From a bacterium (GTDB taxonomy: Bacteria > Patescibacteriota > Minisyncoccia > JAUYLV01): 36,084 bases of DNA. Within the stretch, counting starts at the first letter, position 1. Every line of letters starts with the position of its first letter. Of the stretch, positions 30,325-36,084 are shown piece by piece. The stretch covers positions 1 through 36,084 of the forward strand of contig JAUSGO010000039.1 of assembly GCA_030649025.1 (NCBI GenBank), written 5' to 3'. Under the pieces are notes generated by a model, which was not told the DNA's origin, did not search any database, and was given only the letters and a program-made list of their open reading frames with translations. Both the position numbers and the translations under genes were made by a program.

Positions 30325-31596
30325 ATGAAACAGGATGCGTGGTGGAAACACACCGTCATATACGAGGCATACGTCGACAAATTCGCCGGCAGTTTCACCG
30401 GCTTTCGGGAAAAAATTGATTACCTTGAGAATCTCGGCATCGGCTGCATCCACGTGCTGCCGTTTTTTCCTTCCGGAGGCGTTGACGGCGGCTATGACGT
30501 CACGGATTACACGGCCGTTGACCCGAGGCTCGGAACGCTCGAAGATGCCGAGGCGTTCATTGTCAAGGCTTCAAAGCACGGCATCCGCGTTATCATCGAC
30601 CTCGTACTCAACCACACGTCCGTTGAGCATCCGTGGTTCAAGGAAGCCCGCCTATCGAGGCAAAATCCCAAACGAGATTACTATCTCTGGAGCAAGAACG
30701 GCAAAGAGTATACACAAGCCCCCAATGCCTTCCCGAACATCAAGTCATCGAACTGGATTCTCAATCCAGCAACCGGAGATTTTTATTTTGCTACTTTTTA
30801 CCCAGAGCAGGCAGATCTTAACTGGAAAAATCCGGCCGTTGAAGAAGAAATAATGCGCATCATGGACTTCTGGCTTGGACTGGGTGTGAGCGGATTCCGG
30901 CTAGACGCAGCGGGGCATCTCGCCAAACGCAAGGACACCTCTTGCAAAAGTCTTCCTGAAACTCACGAAATTCTCAAGCGGCTTCGCGCGTATCTCGAAA
31001 CGAAGAACGCACATGCGGTCTTGCTGGCAGAGGTTCACGATACGCTCCCGCGCATGAGGGAATATTTTGGCAACGGCGATGAGTGCCACCTGGTGTATCA
31101 CTTCCCGCTCGCGGAAGAAATATTCAGAGCTCTTGCAGAAAATAATATGCGAGGAGTCCCGGAAATGACCGCCGCGGCATCTTCCATCCCCGCAAACTGC
31201 GCGTGGGCTGTTTTTTTACGGAATCACGATGAGCTATCGCTTGCAACGCTTAAGGAAGATGTCCGCGACAGAGTCCTTGAGCGTTTTGACCCAGAAAGAA
31301 AACATCGGTTCGGCACCGGGCTTGCGATGCGCCTTGCAAGCTTGCTGGACGGAGATCACAAAAAAATCCTTGCGGCATTTCGCTTATTGCTCGATTGCCC
31401 CGGTTCTCCGGTTATCTATTATGGAGACGAAATTGGCATGCTCAATGCGGGTGTTTCAGGAAAAATCCCCGATACGAGAGCCTATGTCCGAGGAGCGTTC
31501 GACTGGCATGAGGCCGTTCTGCAGGAAAAGAACCCCGATGCCCTCTCCGCCGCTATCGCGCGCATGATTCGGATACGTCGCTCAACTTTCTCTTAA
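30325..31596 (+). CDS. GH13 enzyme, trehalose synthase (TreS)-like, short form
   Basis: 423 residues. TreS/GH13_16-type order of motifs: YEAYVDKFAGS, DLVLNHTS (D92-H97), NPKRDYYLWS, GFRLDAA with nucleophile Asp194, CKSLPETHEILKRLRAYLET, acid Glu236 (LLAEVHD), YFGNGDECHLVYHFPLAEEI and FLRNHDE with Asp302. TreS interconverts maltose and trehalose; related enzymes hydrolyse alpha-glucans. It ends right after the catalytic barrel (ARMIRIRRSTFS), without the C-terminal beta domain that normally follows (TreS about 550-600). The truncation looks clean. AAGGAG lies just before the start (ATG 30325). Confidence 0.9.
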   Translation: MKQDAWWKHTVIYEAYVDKFAGSFTGFREKIDYLENLGIGCIHVLPFFPSGGVDGGYDVTDYTAVDPRLGTLEDAEAFIVKASKHGIRVIIDLVLNHTSVEHPWFKEARLSRQNPKRDYYLWSKNGKEYTQAPNAFPNIKSSNWILNPATGDFYFATFYPEQADLNWKNPAVEEEIMRIMDFWLGLGVSGFRLDAAGHLAKRKDTSCKSLPETHEILKRLRAYLETKNAHAVLLAEVHDTLPRMREYFGNGDECHLVYHFPLAEEIFRALAENNMRGVPEMTAAASSIPANCAWAVFLRNHDELSLATLKEDVRDRVLERFDPERKHRFGTGLAMRLASLLDGDHKKILAAFRLLLDCPGSPVIYYGDEIGMLNAGVSGKIPDTRAYVRGAFDWHEAVLQEKNPDALSAAIARMIRIRRSTFS

Positions 31597-31648
31597 AATA
31601 GCCCGGACGCAGGATTTGAAACTCACTACGACAGTCCGTTGATTCTCA

Positions 31649-31657
31649 TGGTATACT
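31649..31657 (+). promoter_or_regulatory. Extended -10 promoter before the gene at 31668
   Basis: TGGTATACT fits an extended -10. Transcription would start near 31664, so the mRNA would be leaderless or nearly so. An alternative TTGATT-17-TATTAT pair would start inside the gene and is rejected. The 71-base gap after 31596 supports a separate promoter. Confidence 0.5.
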
Positions 31658-31667
31658 TCTTTATTAT

Positions 31668-32942
31668 ATGGTGCATATTGTAAAATTTTTTGAGCATATT
31701 GCGGAACGTCTATCGTTCTTCGGCAGGCGCAAGAAGCGTTCGGCTCGCTTTAAGGCCACGGTCATTTTCGACCCCGAAGAACTTGATGAGCCCGCGCTTC
31801 TGCCGCCCGAGTTCCGGTTCATTCTGAATCGCGAAGACATCAAGAGGGATCTTAAAGAGGTTCTTGGAAAAAAGGGAGGGGATAAGGGTATCGCGATACG
31901 GACCAAATCAAAAACTCCGGAACATGTTCTGCGCGCCATTGACCATATCGCAGTACTCACCCAGCATCGCTGTATCACCAGCTGGCTGCCACCGCTTCTG
32001 AAATTCGGAAAGCGCCCCGTATTTACGCCTTCGGATCACGCAAGGGCCAAAGAGCGCGGCATAGATCTCTATCAAGAACTTGCTTATATCGTCCAGGACG
32101 CCTCGCAGTTCAAACGTTTCATGATATTGGACGAGGAAAATATAGGCATCAACAAGGAAGAATGCGAGGTTCTTGATCGCATGAATGGGCTCTTGGTGCC
32201 GTTCAGAGCGGAGTACGCCGTAAACCGCATGGTGTTCGACAACGCGCATGAGCGCACGCATGTTGCCCAAGCCATTATTAAAGTCATGTTCGTTGTCGGC
32301 CCCATCACGCATGTTTTAGAAAAGTTTTCGCGGGGTATCGGCAAGGTATTTGCCGCTTCGGTTGACGATGTCATGTCCGAAACCGCGGAACTCATGGCTT
32401 TGCGGGGTTCCGGCTTTACATGGAAAGAGCTTGCGCGGCGAGGAAAAATTCTCATTCCGGTTTTCATACTTGCCACCTACGGAGCATTCAAGGTGGAAAC
32501 GCTTATTGAACACGGATGGCTGCATCTTGCGGGAGCCGTTTTTGGCCTCTCGGCGGTTGCGCTCTCGCTCACCACGGCACTCCAGTCCATTCGCATGTAT
32601 AAAGACGCGGTGCGTATGCTTGTTGCGGAAGGAAAGCTTGAGTTTGCAGAAAAAAAACCTAAAGCTCAAAAACGGGCGATTTTCTGGGAGGCAGTGAGGC
32701 AAGATTTCACCAACCCCGCGCGTCTTGGCCTGTTCCTGGGAGCATGCGCATCGCCCATCGTTTCCATGACCGTCTTTTCACTGATCCCCGGATTTGTGCA
32801 TAATGGCTGGATCCTCGCCTTTCTGGGCGCTACCGAAACCATTGTTGCGGGAATCACCGTGTATCTTTCCGGGTTCATTAATGAGCGGATGTTCCGCAGA
32901 AACATTCTCAAAACCATCGCGCGTCTTCCGCGCCGCGCGTAG
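31668..32942 (+). CDS. Membrane protein with HExxH motif, unknown
   Basis: 424 residues. A soluble N-terminal half (1-250) and a membrane half with helices near 265-282, 290-312, 355-378 and 385-405. NAHERTHVAQ places HERTH at 194-198, an HExxH zinc-peptidase-type motif, with acidic residues at 238 and 241 (SETAEL) as possible third ligands. Other gluzincin landmarks are not seen, so a metallopeptidase role is only possible. No characterised family is recognised. It lies 12 bases before the P-type ATPase gene. Confidence 0.75.
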   Translation: MVHIVKFFEHIAERLSFFGRRKKRSARFKATVIFDPEELDEPALLPPEFRFILNREDIKRDLKEVLGKKGGDKGIAIRTKSKTPEHVLRAIDHIAVLTQHRCITSWLPPLLKFGKRPVFTPSDHARAKERGIDLYQELAYIVQDASQFKRFMILDEENIGINKEECEVLDRMNGLLVPFRAEYAVNRMVFDNAHERTHVAQAIIKVMFVVGPITHVLEKFSRGIGKVFAASVDDVMSETAELMALRGSGFTWKELARRGKILIPVFILATYGAFKVETLIEHGWLHLAGAVFGLSAVALSLTTALQSIRMYKDAVRMLVAEGKLEFAEKKPKAQKRAIFWEAVRQDFTNPARLGLFLGACASPIVSMTVFSLIPGFVHNGWILAFLGATETIVAGITVYLSGFINERMFRRNILKTIARLPRRA

Positions 32943-32954
32943 TACCACCAAAGT

Positions 32955-35558
32955 ATGGCCATCACACGCCAAATAACCAAAGAACTTTTTTGGACAATGG
33001 GCGCGGACCGGGCGCTTGAAGTTTTAGCAACTTCCCCCGGCGGACTTACCGATGCGGAAGTTGAGGTGCGCAGAGTGGTATTCGGCTCCAATGAAATAAA
33101 AGAGCAAAGCCGCCTCTCCCGCGCGCAAATCATCTTTGGCCAGTTCACGAGTCCCCTCATCCTGATTCTTGTCGCAACGGGGCTCATTACGACATTTCTT
33201 CGGGAGTGGGTGGAAACCGGCGTTATCTTTGCGGCGGTACTCATCAACGCATTCCTTGGTTTTTGGCAAGAGAACAAGGCCGAGACGGTTCTGGAGCTTC
33301 TTAAATCCTATGTGCGAACCCGCGCGCGGGTGCGAAGAGGGGGGCTGGAACGCGAAGTGGATGCTGGCGAACTTATGCCCGGAGACCTTATCCGAGTTAC
33401 GCAGGGAGACCGGGTTCCGGCAGACGCACGATGCATATTCGTCAACGATCTTGAGATAGATGAATCCGTACTTACCGGGGAATCCATGCCCGAAAAGAAA
33501 ACAGTCGATGTTTGTCCGCAACATACGCCTCTGGCCGACAGAACATCCATGCTTTATGGCGGAACGCTTGCCGTGCAGGGTTTTGCGGACGCCGTAGTTA
33601 CCGCAACGGGAAGCGAAACGGAATTTGGCAAAATCGCTTCGCTTGTTGCGCTCGCCAAAAAGGAAGCAACTCCCCTCCAGCGCGCCACCCAGCGCTTTGC
33701 AACATACGCGGGCGGGGCTTTGGGAATATTGACGGTGGTGCTTTTTGGCTTCGGAATTTATTTTGGCAAAAGCGTCTATGACATGTTCCTGGTTGCCGTG
33801 GCAGTCGGCGTCTCGGCCGTGCCCGAAGGCCTCCCGATCGCGCTTACCGTGATACTAGCCGTGGGTGTACAGCGTCTTGCGGGGCAGGGTGGCATCGTGC
33901 GCAAACTTCTTGCGGCAGAAACCCTCGGCTCCACAAGCCTTATTCTCACGGATAAGACCGGCACGCTCACCCAGGCGCGAATGGAACTTGTCGCCGTGCT
34001 TCCTTATGGCGCGGATACCGAAGAAGAAAAAACAAAACTCCTTTCCGACGCCCTGCTTAATACCGATATTGTCATAGAAAATCCTCATGACGCGCCCGCA
34101 ACATGGCGCACGTTCGGCCCGGCCCTTGAAGTTGCGCTGACAAAATACGCCGCGCGGCAAGGAGTGCTTCTGCCGAAAATCCTGGAGACGACCAAGGTTT
34201 TGGACAGAGTCCCGTTCAACTCCAAGGACAAATTCTCGGCAACAGCCTTCCGGGCAGGTTCACATGTCCGCCTCGTTCTCCTAGGAGCTCCTGATATCCT
34301 GCTTCGTTTCACGCACGCATCTCCGGAAGAGCGGGAGCGCGTACTTGAGCAAATCAACGAGCGCGCTTCAACGGGTGAGCGGCTTTTGGGCGTTATCTCG
34401 CAGGAAGCGGTTTCGCACGACAAAGAAATGTTGCATCATCGGGCATTTCACAATTTTACGTTCCGCGGTCTCTTGGCTTTTCGTGACCCACTGCGCCCAC
34501 ACGCACGTGAGGCCATACACGAGATTGCCATGGCAGGAGTAAAAACAATCATTGTAACGGGAGACCATCAGGGAACTGCCATGGCGGTTGCCCGGGAACT
34601 TGGAATACTTAAAGAGGGCGAGACGGCTATAACCGGAGATGAATTGAAGCATATTTCCGCAGAAGATCTTGCCGCTCGCGCTCAAACAATCCGGGTGTAC
34701 GCCCGCGTGACGCCCGAACAGAAGGTGTTCATTGCAAAGACCTATAAAGCACAAGGAGAAATAGTTGCCATGACGGGAGACGGCGTGAACGACGCGCCGG
34801 CTCTTCAAGTCGCCGATATCGGCGTGGCGGTAGGCTCCGGAAGCGACGTGGCGAAGGGGGTTGCGGACTTGGTCATACTCAATGATAATTTTGAGACTAT
34901 TGTGAGCGCCATTAAAGAAGGACGGAGAATTTTGGAGAATATCCGCAAGGTTATTATATATCTCCTATCGAACGCCTTTGATGAATTATTGCTTATCGGG
35001 GGGTCGCTCGCCGTGGGAGTGGCGCTTCCCCTCAATGCGCTACAGATCCTTTTCGTGAACATTTTTTCGGACAGCTTCCCCGCAATTGCGCTTGCCTTTG
35101 AAGAAGGCATTGATGACATCGGGAAAAAGCCGAAACAACTCGACAAAAACCTCTTCGACAAACAGATGCGTTTTTTTATCCTGGTCATAGGAGTTTCTAC
35201 AAGCGTGTTTCTGCTCGCCCTTTATCTTTTCCTCCTGCGGGCGGGATTTGCCCAGGCTCTCGTGCGAACTTTTATTTTCGCGTCTTTCGCAAGCTACACG
35301 CTTCTTTTATCCTTCTCTCTCCGGAGCCTTGAGAAAAGCATCGTACGCTACAATCCTCTCTCGAACATTCATCTTACCGCCGGCGTAGGCATTGGCCTCG
35401 GACTGACCTTCGCGGCAGTATACATTCCGTGGCTACAACGCGCTCTGGACACAGTCCCCCTTCCCCTGTCATGGCTTTTGGGAGTACTTTGTTTCGGCAT
35501 AGCGAACGTCGGCATTATTGAGTTTGGCAAGTGGCTTTTCCGGAAGAAACTGCTTTAA
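32955..35558 (+). CDS. Type IIA P-type ATPase, probable Ca2+ pump
   Basis: 867 residues. Actuator motif TGES (174-177), M4 PEGLP (290-294), phosphorylation Asp333 in DKTGTLTQ, nucleotide-domain FNSKDKFSA, and hinge GDGVNDAP (608-615). The cation site matches SERCA: Glu291 in M4, NAFDE in M5 (Asn and Glu of site I), and NIFSD in M6 (Asn, Ser for Thr, Asp). The N-terminal cation_ATPase_N domain is present (TKELFWTMGADRALEVLATS). About ten membrane helices. It expels Ca2+ or a similar cation at the cost of ATP. Probably coexpressed with the HExxH protein. Confidence 0.95.
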   Translation: MAITRQITKELFWTMGADRALEVLATSPGGLTDAEVEVRRVVFGSNEIKEQSRLSRAQIIFGQFTSPLILILVATGLITTFLREWVETGVIFAAVLINAFLGFWQENKAETVLELLKSYVRTRARVRRGGLEREVDAGELMPGDLIRVTQGDRVPADARCIFVNDLEIDESVLTGESMPEKKTVDVCPQHTPLADRTSMLYGGTLAVQGFADAVVTATGSETEFGKIASLVALAKKEATPLQRATQRFATYAGGALGILTVVLFGFGIYFGKSVYDMFLVAVAVGVSAVPEGLPIALTVILAVGVQRLAGQGGIVRKLLAAETLGSTSLILTDKTGTLTQARMELVAVLPYGADTEEEKTKLLSDALLNTDIVIENPHDAPATWRTFGPALEVALTKYAARQGVLLPKILETTKVLDRVPFNSKDKFSATAFRAGSHVRLVLLGAPDILLRFTHASPEERERVLEQINERASTGERLLGVISQEAVSHDKEMLHHRAFHNFTFRGLLAFRDPLRPHAREAIHEIAMAGVKTIIVTGDHQGTAMAVARELGILKEGETAITGDELKHISAEDLAARAQTIRVYARVTPEQKVFIAKTYKAQGEIVAMTGDGVNDAPALQVADIGVAVGSGSDVAKGVADLVILNDNFETIVSAIKEGRRILENIRKVIIYLLSNAFDELLLIGGSLAVGVALPLNALQILFVNIFSDSFPAIALAFEEGIDDIGKKPKQLDKNLFDKQMRFFILVIGVSTSVFLLALYLFLLRAGFAQALVRTFIFASFASYTLLLSFSLRSLEKSIVRYNPLSNIHLTAGVGIGLGLTFAAVYIPWLQRALDTVPLPLSWLLGVLCFGIANVGIIEFGKWLFRKKLL

Positions 35559-35663
35559 AGAACGCTTTATTCCGAAATACGGCCGCGGGCGCGTAAGTCC
35601 ACGGCTTTTCTATCGTCATATATGCTTGTTCAGGGTTTTTCTATAATTAACTAATTTTTTTGT
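35559..35663 (+). promoter_or_regulatory. Intergenic region with -10 box for the last gene
   Basis: TATAAT at 35642-35647 is a consensus -10, 17 bases before ATG 35664. TTGTTC (35626-35631) is only 10 bases upstream and cannot be its -35. No clear terminator was seen for the ATPase gene. Confidence 0.5.
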
Positions 35664-36084
35664 ATGAATAAGAGATATTTTTCGGTTCTTGGCAAGGGTG
35701 GAGCAGGGATTATCGTGGGCGTACTTGCGCTCTCGTCGATTGCTTTTGCGCAAAGCGTATCGCCTACCCCCACGACATCTCCTTCTCCTTCCGTTTCACC
35801 AAGCCCATCACCAAGCCCATCTCCCTCACCCAGCGCCTCACCCATACCCGGACAGGGCCGCGGCCAGGAGAAGCGCGAGGAAAAACGTGAACAGCGTGAA
35901 GAAAAACGCGAGAATCAAATAGAAAAGAAAGAAGAAAGGGCCGAGAAGCTCGATGCCCGCAGAAAGGAGAACATCCGGAAGCAGTTCAGGCAGATGAAGC
36001 ATCGCTTCGAGGTGCTTATCAAGAGGCTTGAGAATCTTGCCGATCGCATAGGAGAGCGTCTTGCCAAGATGGAGGCAGCCGGTA
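35664..36084 (+). CDS. Exported charged coiled-coil protein, 5' part
   Basis: 140 residues are visible and the gene runs off the window. Signal peptide about 1-31 (GIIVGVLALSSIAFAQS). A Ser/Pro linker follows (SPSPSPSPSPSPSASPIPG). Then a very charged region (EKREEKREQREEKRENQIEK) and a heptad-like helix (FEVLIKRLENLADRIGERLA). Design matches the protein at 3486-4268 (signal, Pro/Ser or none, then long helix), though sequence is different. Function unknown. Confidence 0.78.
   Translation, partial: MNKRYFSVLGKGGAGIIVGVLALSSIAFAQSVSPTPTTSPSPSVSPSPSPSPSPSPSASPIPGQGRGQEKREEKREQREEKRENQIEKKEERAEKLDARRKENIRKQFRQMKHRFEVLIKRLENLADRIGERLAKMEAAG

Overview
The window looks like a piece of a Patescibacteria (CPR), probably Parcubacteria-like, chromosome. 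The grounds are indirect: tightly packed genes, few good Shine-Dalgarno sites, many short membrane-anchored or secreted proteins with Pro/Thr/Ser linkers, DUF2975/XRE and small-membrane-protein/XRE pairs, an ECF sigma factor next to MacAB-type transport genes, and a compact alpha-glucan operon. TGA acts as a normal stop throughout, so the recoded (code 25) Gracilibacteria/SR1 lineages are excluded. No rRNA, tRNA, CRISPR array or intact transposase was found. The lineage is an inference.

Layout. 1-176: 3' end of a TspO/MBR gene. 177-4320: a secreted/anchored protein, a small membrane protein/XRE pair behind a promoter inside a palindrome, and two exported proteins, with several intergenic repeats. 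4333-6500: a minus-strand ORF remnant, two DUF2975 paralogs flanking a frameshifted GIY-YIG nuclease gene, and an XRE regulator. 6848-12512: a probable operon of ECF sigma factor, membrane-bound putative anti-sigma protein, MacA-like adaptor, 27-codon ORF, MacB-like ATPase and permease, and a secreted protein whose beta domain resembles that of the anti-sigma protein.

12858-25364: a long run of exported or membrane proteins of mostly unknown function (SH3-like, EGF-like Cys repeats, VanZ-like, DUF4349, Ig-like, Cys-rich modules). Two cysteine modules occur in more than one of these proteins, and a three-gene minus-strand operon carries a duplicated 46-bp leader. A probable structured RNA lies at 17920-18140. 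25548-27222: a short-chain dehydrogenase and a secreted TPR-like protein.

27293-35558: glycogen synthase (glgA), a GH57 enzyme and a trehalose-synthase-like GH13 enzyme in one transcription unit, then a membrane protein with an HExxH motif and a type IIA (Ca2+-type) P-type ATPase. The last gene, cut by the window edge, encodes an exported, highly charged coiled-coil protein similar in style to the one at 3486-4268.

Small or broken genes called here directly from the sequence: the TspO fragment, the GIY-YIG pseudogene (5169-5422), the minus-strand remnant (4333-4569), small membrane ORFs at 10018-10101, 15248-15367 and 22311-22469, and the 3' partial gene at 35664.
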